Shown here: positions 11,445-23,598 of the stretch, piece after piece
Layout: every line of letters begins with the position of its first letter
Numbering within the stretch: position 1 is the first letter of the stretch
NCBI RefSeq assembly: GCF_932294415.1
Contig: NC_065535.1
Span: forward strand, 92,768,862 to 92,832,861
From: Quercus robur
Lineage: Eukaryota > Streptophyta > Magnoliopsida > Fagales > Fagaceae
Length of the DNA: 64,000 nucleotides
Reading direction: 5' to 3'
Translations under genes and position numbers: made by a program
Notes under the pieces: generated by a model
Told to the model about the DNA's origin: nothing
Databases searched by the model: none
The model's input: only the letters and a program-made list of their open reading frames with translations

Positions 11445-14069
11445 TGTGTGGGTGCCTTTTTTCTTAGCTCTTAGGCCCAAGGATCCTGGGCCAAATACTT
11501 GTGTTTGGGTGGACTGGGCTTGGTTCATCGCAGCTAAATGGGCTGTTTTACAAACCAAGTGGTGCACAGGACAAGGGTCCTACAACGAATATGCACTGGC
11601 AAGCAATAATATATATATATATATATATATTTAACAGCAAGAGTAACAGCAAAAGGAAAACAATGCAACAAGGAAAAAAAGAAATACACAATAACTGGTA
11701 GGGATCCCAAAGTGAATATGAAATTGTTTGATTATTTTCTTAATTATGGATTACAATGTGCTCACTAAGACGTGTTACAATGTCCAAATAAGCTCAAAAA
11801 TTATAGATTTAATGGCTATTCAAGCCTCCAAGACTTGCAAAGTTTGAATTTTTTTGAATTCGAGTATGTTCTATAGTGGTTGTATTGGGATACCAGGAGT
11901 GTTTCTCTCTTTTTTACTACTTTCTCTAAGTTTCGACAGAGTTTTCTTAGTGATTCTGTTATGGTTCACTGCTGCCCGATTGTCCCTTTCAACGCTAGCT
12001 ACCTTCCCCTTTTATAATGTCCTGGTAAGGTTCCGAAGTACCACTAACTTCTCTCTTTTGCTCCCCTAGGCATCAGAGCTCGTGCTGTGCCAGTCACTCA
12101 GATGGTTGGTCTTTTCCTTATTCCTCATAATTTTCTCCTTTTGGTGCTGTCTCCTTGAAAGTCCCTTACTGACTTTTCATTCCGAGGCACCCTTAGGTAG
12201 CTGACCTCAGCTTTTGGCTTTTTAGCTTTTCAGCTTTTGGCTGTCCCTTTTTTTGTCATTTTTCCCAAGTAATTGAAATCCTTTTCTATTGGATTAAAGG
12301 TTTTCTCAGGCACTTCCCCTTATAGTTCTTTATTCTGGGTTTCTCGAGGTACCAGCTTTTTTTGTTCATGAATTGTCACTCTCCAAGTTTTTTGGTTCTT
12401 TGTTGTACCACTAGGTGCTTGAGAATGACACATATGTTCTTCGTTTCTTGTATTTCGTGGCACCCCTTCTGAGTTGTCTCCATCCTACCTCAACTGTGCT
12501 GTGTGTCTCAAGGATTTCGAGCCTTTGGTAGCCCCTGGGGATCCCGGCCCAGCTCTTTCTGCTGGACTCTAGCTCCTTGACTCCCTGATCCTGAGAGGCT
12601 AAGTCTTTTCTTTCTGTGGGTTTTTGGGCTTCAAAACTTTTGGGCTTACCGTTCTTTTTCTTTGTGGTTGTTGAGGTCTAAAAAATCACAACACCCAGGC
12701 CCAAAGAAATAACACAAGGGGCTATAGAAAGTGAAACTAAAAAGAGGTGGTAAGCCCAAAAGGCTTAAAGCCCAAAAGCCATAAAGGGACAAGCCTTAAA
12801 GCCTATGAGAAAAGAAGGAAGAGAAAGAAAAAAGGCCCAGATTAGAAGATTGAAGAAAGATCAGTGTAAAGAGTTGAGTCGGGATCCCCAGAGGCTGCCA
12901 AAGGCTCGAGATCCCCGAAACATGTAGCACATCTAAGACATGATTAAGACAGCTCAAAGGAAACACCAAAAAACACAAGAAACGAAGGGCAGATATTTCC
13001 TTCTCAGGCACTAGAGATGCAGCAAGAAAAGCAGAAAGCCTAGAGTAACCACTCACAATGCAAATGAACAGTACCTCGGGGAACCAGAATGAGGAGCTAT
13101 AAAAAAGGAAGTAGCAGCAAAGACCTTTGAACCAGTAGAGTTGGATTCTGCTCACTTGGGAAAAATGACAAAGAGGAAGGACGGCCAAAAGCTGAGCCAT
13201 AAGGAGTAAGAGGTTTTGAGGAACGTGAAATTAGGAACAAGCGCACTTCGGAATGGAAAGTCAGCCATGGGCTTTCAAAAAAACAACACCAAAAGGAGGA
13301 AAATATGAGAAACAGGGAAAGGCTCAACCTTCTGGGTGATGGACACAAAACAAGCTCTAGTACCCAGGGAGTAAAACAAGGGAATCAATGGTTCCTCGGG
13401 ACCCTAGAATAACACTATAAAAAGGGGGGAAAGCAGCCGGCAAAAAGGAGGAATTTTTGAGCGAGCAATAAAAAATCTCGACAAGAAACCAATAAGAGAA
13501 ATCTGTCAAATTCAAGGGAAAACAGTGAAATATCTCCCGGTATCCTAGAAACAGCCACTATAGCACATACTTGGATTCAAAAGGGTTCAAATTTTACAAG
13601 TCTTAGAGACCTGAATAGCCATCAAAGTCTGTAATTTTTGAGTTTATTTGAACCTCGTATCAAGTCTTAGTGAGCGCATTGTAACCATAATTAAGAAAAA
13701 CTAATGAAGTATTTCTTATTAATTTGAGGATCCCTAACAATTGTTTTGTGTATTTCTTGATTACTTTGCACTCCTTTGCTGTTTTCATTGTTGATTCAAT
13801 ACAAATATTCTCGTTTTGCTAGTTTATGTGTATTGTAGGAAATATGCCCTGTGTACCGCTTGGTTCTCAAACAGCCCCTTAGCTATGGTGAACCAAGCCC
13901 AGTCCACCAAACTACAACTATTTGGCCCAAGATCCTAGAACCACTGTGCTGAAGAAAAAAGCACTCTCACAGTGGTGAATTCATCCCTTTTATGATTACT
14001 TGTCATGAGGTTGGCCCATTTGTGTTGTTTCCTTGGGCCTGGGTGTCATGATTTTTTTTTACCTCAACA
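11445..14069. mobile_element. 2.6-kb foldback (long inverted repeat) insertion
   Basis: The left arm (about 11445-12660) and right arm (about 12739-14069) are imperfect reverse complements over their whole length. For example 'ggtggactgggcttggttc' at 11510 pairs with 'gaaccaagcccagtccacc' near 13891, and 'gatttcgagcctttgg' at 12510 pairs with 'ccaaaggctcgagatc' near 12900. The insert begins TGTGTGG, ends CCTCAACA, and is flanked by a 5-bp duplication ATAGC (11440-11444 and 14070-14074). Copies B and C carry the uninterrupted site. TGTTGAGGTCTAAAAAATCA in the loop (about 12671) matches the inverted right terminus, so it may derive from an LTR-type element. No coding capacity is seen. Confidence 0.78.
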
Positions 14070-14074
14070 ATAGC

Positions 14075-15430
14075 CAATTTTGAGCATGTTTATCTTAAAT
14101 TTAAATATACTTCTTACCATCTAACCAGGATAAGTGTGGTTCTTTATTAAAGAATATGAAATTCCCTTCAATTTAATTATTCACAGGTAAAAATCAAACT
14201 TAAATTCTTCTCAAAAAAAAAAAAAAAAATCAACCTTAAATCGAGTGAGGTATTGCAAAAAAAAAAAAAAAAAAAACCAATTGGCCATTTGTTAGGTGAA
14301 AAAGGTATGCAATTTTTTTTAAAAGAAAACATGTAGGAATTTTATTGAAAAATCTTCTATGATTTCCTTGGACAACACATCAAAATGTTCTGAAAATCAA
14401 AGTAAACTTTTTTTTTCCTAAATATTTTGAGACACATGACAAGATTCCCTTTAAAACAATGCTTTATTTGATTAGAGAGATCATTTGATTTTTTTTGAAA
14501 TATGTGTTAATATTTTTCCTATCCCAATTTCTTTTGAAATATTCTTAATGTTTTATTAAACCGATCATGTTATTTCTATGAAAATGTACATGTGATTTCT
14601 CTAAAAATTTAGTTAACTTCAATTAATCATTTTTTATTGGGAAACTTTATCCAATTCATTTATCATTGCATTAGTGACGCATTAGTGACACAAGAGTGTC
14701 CAATAAAGAACCAACCGAGCTAGCCCATGTTGTCTTACAAGCCTTAATAGTGGAATTCTACGGTTTGGACAAGCAAAACCATAGTTGGTTTTGCTTGTCA
14801 AAGCTCATTAAGGCTAGTATTACACCATTTATTTAGTCATGGTCATAGTGCATTTATTTTGTCAATCCTAAAATCCGCTTTTGTGGGAATACTATATCAA
14901 ATTTTTTTTTTTTATTTTTTTTTTTTTTTTGTTTGTGGAAAAGTTAATAGATGCTTTGAAGTTATTGGTTTATAAATTTTTTTTTAAATTTTTTATGGGA
15001 AAAAGAAAAAAAATCAAAATTTTAATAACTTTTATATTCCTCATGAAAGTGGTATAAAAACTTTCATGAAACAATCCAATAACAAATGTCTAAGAGCGCT
15101 CATTAATCAGACCCTTCTTTTTTACATGTTTTGAAAATCACGTTGTCATTTAGAGTGATGCGAATTAAGATATGAAAACTGAGATATAACTGAGTAGTGA
15201 ACCAATCAGGGCCTTAATTCTCCAAAACTTAGAAAGCTTTTCTAAGCACTATATGTAGTTTTCTCTTTGAGTCTTCCACATCATTATTTTTAGTTTATTT
15301 AGCTTATTTAATTTATGCACATGCAGTACTTTGCACTGATTAGTTTTTAAGCCAAATAAGATTATTATAAAGATGAACTCTCCCAAACGAGCACTATTGT
15401 CTTAAAAACTGTATGAACACTAGTAGTCAG
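14075..15430. other. continuation of copy A 3' flank (homologous to 33030-33934 and 37095-37390)
   Basis: Sequence such as 'aaccgagctagcccatgttg' is shared with the copy B 3' flank, where the same stretch is split by a Mutator-like element. Several poly-A/poly-T runs are present. No gene is seen. Confidence 0.7.
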
Positions 15431-15438
15431 ACCCAATA

Positions 15439-15726
15439 GTGCCACAAAACTTAATGTTTCATTGCAGACTACAAAATATGTACAGGATTGGCAAAACAAT
15501 GACGCGTATAATTCCATTGTTGTTAGAATGCCTAGCAAGTTTTACTTACAAAACTGGTCCTTCCAAAGCTACTGATATTGGCCCTTATTGGTATCGTGAT
15601 CTAGGTGACCCAGCTATGAGCTACAAATATGATCAACTATACACATACACAATTTTCCTTCAAACTGGTTTGAATGTAAACTTTTTCCTAACAACAATGA
15701 GCTTAGTCCAAATTATTTACAAATAG
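15439..15726 (+). other. unrecognised open frame, possible exon relic
   Basis: A 95-codon frame follows an acceptor-like CATTGCAG (15468-15475). Its middle (KTGPSKATDIGPYWYRDLGD and a following YKYDQLY) has a composition like real protein rather than chance translation of AT-rich DNA. I do not recognise the family, and I see no matching upstream exon. It could be a stray exon of a lost gene or chance. Confidence 0.25.
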
Positions 15727-16123
15727 CTCTGTTCATGTCCTGCCAATAAGCTCAACAAACAAAGTTTAACAAATGTAGTCCCATTCTTTGGACTCTTTAG
15801 AGACATTGCATATAGATAACCGTCTGTTTTATAATCTAAACTAGACCGAACTATAAGTCATAATGTACATTTCCAGAAAAGCAAGTTTTAGATTTTTCAA
15901 CATTAAAAAACCATTTTTCCCCTACGTGGAAACTAATGAAGCGACTATAATTTCATAATGCAAAGAAATTCATCGATATTGTTTTAGGATCAGAACATAA
16001 TAAACATCATATCTAATAAAGTGATGAAACATCTATAGCAAGAAGCTGGATTATCATCTCTAAAGTTTTTAGGATAACTCCATCATAAATTTTTTAAAAT
16101 TCTTACTTTGTTTTATTTCATGA

Positions 16124-16991
16124 TGTTAGGTTTTAAGTACTTAGGAACTAATGTATTAAAACTCTAATTTGTGTTGTTGGCAAACCATAATCAAAACAGG
16201 TTTTTAGTCTTGTTTTAGACTTGCTCAAAGTATGTGCAGTGTTTTATGTAAAGTTGGAATTGAGCTGCTGTAGAATTCATTGTGCAATTCGGTTTGGCTC
16301 GATCAATCGAGTTCGGTTTGGCTCGATCAATCGAGAATTAGACTCGATCGATCGAAAGTTGGGCAGAATGTTTTTTCTGCAAAATTTCCAACTCAGCCCT
16401 AAGCTCATATGACATGTAGGGTTTTATGTTTTTCCCTAAGTATAAAAGGGAAACCCTAGCCACATTTTTGTGTTGCTCTATTTGCTGTGTGTGTGAATCT
16501 CTTGTGAGATCCGAGAGGTGGTTGCCTTCACACATGCTTAGGATTATCAAGAAGGAGATTTCATTGAGAGCTTGATGATCATTCAATTGCTGCAATGAAA
16601 GCTTAAAGATATACAAGCAGGAGTACTTGTACTTGCTGGAGAATCCAAGAAAGAAGGAGTTCGTGGTCTCGGAGCTGTCACGTGGTCATGTCAGTAAGTT
16701 TTCTACTGGTGGGTAGCAATAGGATGTTAGTGGTCTAAGTCGCTATTGTAAAACTTCGATTCTTTCATAGTGGATTCAAATTTACCTTGAGGATAGCTAA
16801 GTTAAATCCTCCCCAGGTTTTTACCGGTATGGTTTCCTGGGTCATCATATCTTTGTGTTCTTATATACTGCACTTTACATTGATATGATTATATGATTGT
16901 GTTAACCTAGATCTGAAATTTGGACTAAGTAATCACTTGGCTAATTAACTAGGTTAATCCAATTGTGTTTTAAGGGGTCTAAAAATGTACA
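16124..16991 (+). mobile_element. solo LTR (868 bp) of the TGTTAGGTT family
   Basis: It starts TGTTAGGTTTTAAG and ends GGGTCTAAAAATGTACA, with a perfect 5-bp duplication CATGA on both sides (16119-16123 and 16992-16996). Internally it matches the LTRs of the element at 18455-23598: 'actaagtaatcacttggcta', 'taccttgaggatagcta', a TATA box (AGTATAAAAGGG, about 16438) and TCGATCGA-type repeats (16299-16356). No internal region or second LTR is present, so it formed by LTR-LTR recombination. Confidence 0.9.
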
Positions 16992-17154
16992 CATGAGTAG
17001 TCTAATTTTGATACATCGTTAACATTTAAATAAATATTTACTAGCACTAATTTGGTATTTGTTTATGTTATGAATTATGTGGAAAAACCTAATTATTCAT
17101 TTATCCATGAATGTTTAGAATTTTAAAAATTATAGAGTAGTTTAGGAATTTTAG

Positions 17155-17652
17155 GCTTCGTTTGAGAGTTCATAGAGGAATGGAATGGAATGATACTAAG
17201 GGAATGGAAAGGAATGGAATAAAATGTATTTAAGTAAGGGAAATGAATGGAAAAGAATGGAATGGAATAGAATTAACTAACCTTGATTGGATATTTTAAA
17301 TTAAAGGAATGGAACGGAATAAAAATGAATGAAATGTAAGTAATCTTATTTGGGAGTAACATGGAGGGAATGGAATGGAATCATTTTGTAACAATATTAC
17401 TATTAGACCTTCTATTTTAAAATAAATGGTTGAATATATAGGGGTATTTTAGGATTTTTAGTAAAAAATTGATTAAATCTAATTCCATTCCCTCTTATTC
17501 CTCCCAATTTCGAGAGGAATGAAATTTTAGATTTTAAGGGAATAGAGAGAAATGAGTGTTTCCTTCTACCCATTCCATTCCCTTTCATTTAAACTCCCAA
17601 ATAAGAAAATAAACTTTCCATTCCCTCTATTAAAACTCCCAAATTAACGAGG
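17155..17652. mobile_element. GGAATGGAATGG-rich inverted-repeat MITE
   Basis: The left end 'cgtttgagagttcatagagg' plus many GGAATGG units faces a right end of CCATTCC units and 'aaaactcccaaattaacg', so the halves are inverted relative to each other. The element is about 0.5 kb, non-coding and probably a degenerate DNA transposon derivative. Ends are approximate. Confidence 0.55.
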
Positions 17653-17704
17653 AAAAAAGAAAGAAAAAAAACAGAACAATACTTTGGTATTGCAATATAG
17701 AGAT

Positions 17705-17793
17705 GCGTTCATTTCAGCATATACATATCATGGAGGCCATGCATGCATGCTTGGGCAAAAGGATATCAAAATGTAAAGGTAAGTTCATTTCAG

Positions 17794-17844
<51 letters not shown>

Positions 17845-17876
17845 TGGAGGCTGTGCATGCTTGGGCAAACGGATCC
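17705..17876. repeat. direct duplication split by an (AT)n microsatellite
   Basis: The block 'gttcatttcagc' ... 'atatcatggagg' ... 'gcttgggcaaa' occurs at 17707-17759 and again at 17783-17870. In the second copy about 23 AT units (about 17797-17842) have expanded where the first has 'atatacatatc'. Confidence 0.8.
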
Positions 17877-18454
17877 AAATTTTACGAGATAATGGAAATT
17901 AGACAGTTTTCTTAGTGCATACCCTAGGTGTTAATTAGATCCTTCCCATTAAAAATGAATCAATTGTATAGTTCAAATTAAGTATTCGTTTGGAAATATT
18001 TTATCCAGCTTTTTGCTAAAAATATTATAGATAAAAGTTAAAAACTAAATAAAATAAGTTGATGTTCATATTAGTATTGTATCTTTTTATTTTTGGTAAT
18101 TGTTTTTTTTTTTCTCCTTCTTAACACAGGCACATCCTCAAAAAAAAAAAAAAAAAGGCACATCCTAGCCATGCACATACAATTTCTAAACAAGAAAATT
18201 AAGATATTTGATGAGATGGCTTGTTGTGAGCAAGGACATGGCTATAGGGGTTTTTCCAAGGGAGCTCGTGATAAAGGTGTAGAAGCATTGGATGACTCTC
18301 AAAACCAATTGATGTTGACATTGATCCCTTGCATGTGGCCTCAAATCAAACAAGTTCTCACAAGAAATGAAGTCGTGCTAATGTGGTTGAAGATGATGTT
18401 TACCAAGATTTGTCTACACAATTAACTTGGTAAGGTTGCTTCTACAATAAAAAA

Positions 18455-19389
18455 TGTTAGGTTCTAAATGTTTAGAACAATTGGCAAATCGTGAACACAA
18501 ACTTGTCTAGATATAAATCTTAGAGTTTATTGGTATTATTAGACAATGCTCAAGGTGATTCAAGTCAAGATTCAAGAACATACAAGCTACAGGAAGAAGA
18601 TTTCATAATTTGTCTGGTTCGATTGATCGAAAGACAAACTCAATTGATCGAAAGTCGTATCTGCAGAATTTTAATTAAGCCCAAACAGCAGTTCAAGCCC
18701 ATTAAGGATTAAGGTTTCTAATCTACTTCTCCCAGTATATAAAGAAAACCCTAAGCACGTTTTTATGTGGCTTTTCAAAGAGAAAAAAGGGTGCCTCTTT
18801 TGTATTTAGGATTTTGTTCTTAAAAAGCTCTCTTATGTTTTCTACCGGTATTATTCCTTGAAGAATCTCAAAATCTGGTATTGTAGAAGTTCCTCCCTTC
18901 TCTTGTCATCAAAGGTGCTGATGATCTAAACCTTCAAGGGTGGTCTTGGAGTCACAAACAGGAGAGTTTGTGCTGCTAAACCTTTGAGTGGGATCTCAAA
19001 GTCACAAACGGGGGTGTTTGTATTTTGCAAAGGCCAAAGAAAGAAGGAGTCCGTGGATTCGGAGTTTGCACATGGTCGTGTCAGTAAGTTCTACTGGTGG
19101 GTAGTAATAAGAAGTCGAGCGTGGGGGCTTGTAAGTCTTATTGTATGAATTTCGATTCTTTCTAGTGGATTTGCTTTTTACCTTGAGGATAGCTAGGTTA
19201 AATCCCTCCCAGGTTTTTTACCGATTTGGTTTTCCTGGGTTATCATATCGTTGTGTTATTTATCTTTCCGCTACTATGCATGATATGATTGTTTGATTAT
19301 GATAACCTAGACTTGTAATTTGGACTAAGTAATCACTTGGCTAATTACCTAGGTTAAATCAATTGTTTTAAAGGGTCTAAAAACCAACA
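18455..19389 (+). repeat. 5' LTR (935 bp)
   Basis: TG...CA ends; holds a pair of TCGAT[T/C]GATCGA-like blocks at 18618-18655, a TATA box near 18737 and the conserved U5 end 'cacttggctaattacctagg'. Confidence 0.92.
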
Positions 19390-19391
19390 AG

Positions 19392-19403
19392 TGGTATCAG
19401 AGC
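19392..19403 (+). other. primer-binding site, tRNA-iMet type
   Basis: TGGTATCAGAGC two bases after the LTR end is complementary to the 3' end of plant initiator methionine tRNA. Confidence 0.9.
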
Positions 19404-19463
19404 GGGTTGCTCTTTTGTTTTAGATCTTTTGATCTAAGAGCTGATCCTTGACCCCTGTTGTCA

Positions 19464-20337
19464 TGGATAATTTGAAGTGTCTTTCTGATCATATTTCTAC
19501 TCATGCTTCTGTTGATTTTATTGATGCCTGTGAAACTCTTCGTAAGAAATTATTGAAATCTATGAAAATTCCTAAGAAATTCAAGAGTTAAAATTGGCTA
19601 ATCTTGAAAAAGAGGAACTGGTTATTAGATTAGATGAATCTAATAAAAAGAATGAATTTTTGAGAAATCAAATTTCCTCTCAAGATGAGAAGATGAAAAG
19701 CTTGGAACAAGAATTTGTTGAATCTAAAGCTAAAATTGAAAATTTGACTAGTACCAAGCCTGCTGTTGATAACAGAAGTGTTTCTGTTTCTCTTAAGCCT
19801 AAAATTGAGAAAGTTTACATCCCTCCTTTTAAGAGGAATAATAAAGAAAATGTTTATTTTGTTAGAATAGACAAAGGTAAAAGTTCTGATGTAAACGTTG
19901 ATGTTTCTAAACCTATGTCTAAACATACTGTCAGAGAGCATAATAAATCTGTTTTTTTGCATACTTGTCACCTTTGTGGTGTTGTTGGTCATATTAGACC
20001 AAATTGTTCTTTGTTGAGGCAAGAACCAAAGCCTGTGACCAGAAACCCCACTAGGTATATTGATGTTCCTAAATTTGTTCCTGTCTACCATTTTTGTGGT
20101 GTCCATGGTCACATTTGTCCTAATTGTCATAAACTGAAATTTAAGCATTTTATGTTTCAGTCTAGGATTTGTGATGATATTTCTCTTGCCATAAGTCCAT
20201 ATAAATTGTTTCAGATTCTTTTGAAAAATTTGAGCTTGTTGGCTTGTGAAAGGAATTTGCAGGAAGATTGGTGTAATCCCTCAAATACACTCTGCTTTAC
20301 ATGGATTTTCACCTACAAAGCCGAAGACTCGTGCTAG
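19464..20337 (+). pseudogene. Copia-type gag remnant with zinc knuckles
   Basis: An ATG at 19464 opens a 42-codon frame (MDNLKCLSDHISTHA...) that stops at about 19591. A second frame follows at once (19594-20337, no ATG at its head). The second has a Glu/Lys-rich coiled-coil-like region (about residues 1-55), a basic linker (VSLKPKIEKVYIPPFKR) and two knuckle-like motifs: CHLCGVVGHIRPNC is a full CX2CX4HX4C; the next, YHFCGVHGHICPNC, has lost its first Cys. This layout is known from gag of plant Copia elements. The broken frame and missing pol make it a relic; it may still act as a packaging or template region. Confidence 0.75.
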
Positions 20338-20339
20338 AT

Positions 20340-22664
20340 GGGTGAGAAAAGATTCTCTAAGGTGAGTGTTGTTGACTTTTCCCTGATTTAATTCTTTCAA
20401 TTGTTTGTGGACATGTTTTGTTTTTTTTTTTTTGGTTGTTTTGTTTTTTATGTTGTTTTAAAAAAAAAAAATCCAAAAACATTGAAAAATTTCAAAAAAG
20501 ACAAAAATATTTTATTTTGTGTCTTGTTTTATTTGTTTTGAAGATTACATGAATTATGATATCTCTCTTGATTTAGAACATGCTTGACATTGTGGAGAAA
20601 CTTGAATAGTATGTGTTATATAAGTGCTAAGCTTTTTCTGATTTTGTGTGAGTATGTACTAGTTTGTACATGTACTCATGGGTTAATTAAGAAATTGATA
20701 TTTCTTATTTGTGTTCCCTTTATAGCTTAGTTAAGCACTATCATGCATTGCATTTGCATTGTTCATTTAACATAATGTGTGTTTTTTGTTTTTGATCATA
20801 AATTTTTTAAAACCAAAAAGATTTTTGTGTTTTTCACATCTTGGATTTATAATCAAGGATTGGCCATATTATCTTTACATAACAAGTTTATGTACCTTGT
20901 TTAGCTTTGATGAGCTTATTTATTGCACTTTACTAGTTGAAACTTTGTAGTGCATGTTGTGTGGGAAAGATATTTATGGTTTTGATCACTTTGTGTTGAT
21001 CTTGAAGTCACATGTCTTTGACTGTCGGACTTGAACCTTTAGAGAAAAGCATAAATAACCATCTCACCACTGTTCACTAGCCAATCATAAACACCTTAGT
21101 GCATATCATAAGATTTCGTGCTCGAAAAAGTGTAGCACATGCACAAAAAGAACATAAGGTGTAGCCTTGATTATAAATGCTAAAATTGGTGTGTACATTA
21201 TCCTGACCTTTTAATAAGTTTCTGAATGAATTAAAATTGGTGTGTATATTATGAGTTATAATTCAAGAAACTTACATGATTGCAAGCTTATGATCTAGTA
21301 GATGTGGGAGTTATATGATATAACTCTTTAGGTGATAGTCTCTTTCAAATTCTATGTGATGAATTTTGTAGACATTATGATTGATTTCTATTTACATATC
21401 ACCTCACATGTATCTCAAGTTTTTACTAGTTGCACACACTACACATGCTAAACTTGGTACATTATATTGTGTGTGATCTTGTTGTGGCCATCCAAGATTA
21501 AAGTTCCTTGATTTTGATGCAAAATGTCTTAATGTTTGAGTTTTTAGGACAATTGGTTGAAAAACTTGTTTTTGGAAGATCTGGGTTGAATTCAAGTGTT
21601 TTTTTTTTTTTGAAAAACTTTTAATCTAATACTCATGCATTTCATTCATGAAATATTGTGCTTTGAGGAGTTTCTGCATTAAATTGCTCTGTTTTTTCAA
21701 AAAATTGATTTTTCCATTCATCATTTATCTTTAGGATTCACATGCATTGCATTGTTTTCTGTATCCATCTTGCAGTTTTGCAGTTATATCTCTCATTGTT
21801 TTCACACATAACATGCATACACTTTACTACATTGGGTACTCAACTTGATCAAAAAATTGATTGATTAATTTTTGAGCTATGTACTTTCTAGTATATGCCT
21901 TTTTTATGTGTGAGCTGTAGAAATTTTTTTTCTTAAGAGATATGATGGATAATTAATGTGTAAATATTTTCTCTACTCATGCAACTGTTTATGGGTCACA
22001 TAGTGCCATGTTTGCATTTTATTGAAAGAGAGAATATTTTTTCTTCATGTGTATCCTCAACTTAGTTTTTTTTTAAAACTTGGTTTGTGTCTTTTTATTT
22101 CTCGCCACCCCCTTTATTTTTCCCCAAAATTGTTTTTCCCAAAACTTGTTTTGTTTTTCCTATTTTTATAGGGGGAGAAATTTTTTTTAACCTTTGTGGT
22201 TCTTAGGGGGAGTTGTTGCTCTTCATAGGGGGAGTTGTCTCTATTTTCTCTTACTCTGTTACATATGTTTTCTGTCTACCTTCTGATTAGGTAGACTTTG
22301 TTAATACGTGACAAAAAGGGGGAGACATAGATGACCTGTTTGTTTTGTTTAGGGGGAGAATATAAAAAACTTTTTGTTGTATCTAACTTAGGGGGAGAGT
22401 TAGTTTATTTTTTTATATATTCTGTTTCATATTATTGTTTATATATCTTTCTTTCCACACATGCGGTGATGTGTTTGTTGAGTGTTTCAGGAAAGACAAG
22501 TGCATTTTGATCAAGACCTTCTACCTCTTCTTGCAACTTCTAGGTTAAGAATCTTAGATTGGGAATTGTGATGTAATTGGGCATTTTATTGTATTGGGTT
22601 GTTCTTATATTTGAGCATTTCATTTTGTATGAAAGTTTTGTCACGAATTGCCAAATGGGGAGTT
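20340..22664 (+). other. non-coding interior of the 18455-23598 element
   Basis: T-rich, no long frame, no pol motifs. Contains several GGGGGAG blocks (about 22169-22400) and a final purine tract before the right LTR. Confidence 0.7.
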
Positions 22665-23598
22665 TGTTAGGTTCTAAATGTTTAGAACAATTGGCAAATC
22701 GTGAACACAAACATGTCTAGATATAGATCTTAGAGTCTATAGGTATTATTAGACAATACTCAAGGTGATTCAAGTCAAGATTCAAGAACATACAAGTTAC
22801 AGGAAGAAGATTTCATAATCTGTCTGGTTTGATTGATCGAAAGACAAACTCGATCGATTGAAAGTCGTATCTGCAGAATTTTAATTAAGCCCAAACAGCA
22901 ATTCAAGCCCATTAAGGATTAGGGTTTCTAATCTACTTCTCCAGTATATAAAGGAAACCCTAAGCACGTTTTTATATGACTTTTCAGAGAGAAAAAAGGG
23001 TGCCTCTTTTGTATTTAGGGTTTTGTTCTTAAAAAGCTCTCTTATGTTTTCTACCGGTATTATTCCTTGAAGAATCTCAAGATCCGGTATTGTAGAAGTT
23101 GTTGCATTCTCTTGTCATCAAAGGTGCTGATGATCTAAACCTTCAAGGGTGGTCTTGGAGTCACAAACAGGAGAGTTTGTGTTGCTAAACCTTTGAGTGG
23201 GATCTCAAAGTCACAAATAGGGGTGTTTGTGTTTTGCAAAGGCCAAAGAAAGAAGGAGTCCGTGGATTCGGAGCTTGCACGTGGTCGTGCCAGTAAGTTC
23301 TACTGGTGGGTAGCAATAAGAAGTCGAGCGTGGGGGCTTGTAAGTCTTATTGTATGAACTTCGATTCTTTCTAGTGGATTTGCTTTTTACCTTGAGGATA
23401 GTTAGGTTAAATCCTCTCCAGATTTTTTAACGATTTGGTTTTCCTGAGTTATCATATCGTTGTGTTATTTATCTTTCCGCTGCTATGCATGATATGATTG
23501 TTTGATTATGATAACCTAGACTTGTAATTTGGACTAAGTAATCACTTGGCTAATTACCTAGGTTAAATCAATTGTTTTAAGGGGTCTAAAAACCAACA
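22665..23598 (+). repeat. 3' LTR (934 bp)
   Basis: Almost identical to 18455-19389, with scattered substitutions. Ends ...AAAACCAACA, followed by AAAAA. Confidence 0.92.

Larger units (their letters stand above)
18455..23598 (+). mobile_element. LTR retrotransposon, non-autonomous (5144 bp)
   Basis: Two near-identical LTRs, 18455-19389 and 22665-23598, start TGTTAGGTTCTAAATG and end TAAAAACCAACA. A 5-bp AAAAA duplication flanks the whole (low complexity, so weaker evidence). Directly after the left LTR is TGGTATCAGAGC (19392), the initiator-Met tRNA primer-binding site usual in Copia elements; a purine stretch (AAATGGGGAG) precedes the right LTR. LTRs carry a TATA box (TATATAAAG, about 18737). 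The inside keeps only a damaged gag; I find no protease, integrase, reverse transcriptase or RNase H. The GGGGGAG-rich 3' interior (about 22170-22400) is typical of Copia internal ends. It would need enzymes from another element. Few LTR differences are visible, so the insertion is young. Confidence 0.93.

Noticed and set aside
12796..13348. Minus-strand frames of 134 and 83 codons
   Set aside because: They fall in the right arm of the foldback element, are Leu/Phe/Ser-rich and are not kept open in the left arm.
19630..20148. 172-codon minus-strand frame
   Set aside because: It is antisense to the gag remnant, whose zinc-knuckle sequence on the plus strand is clearly the meaningful frame.
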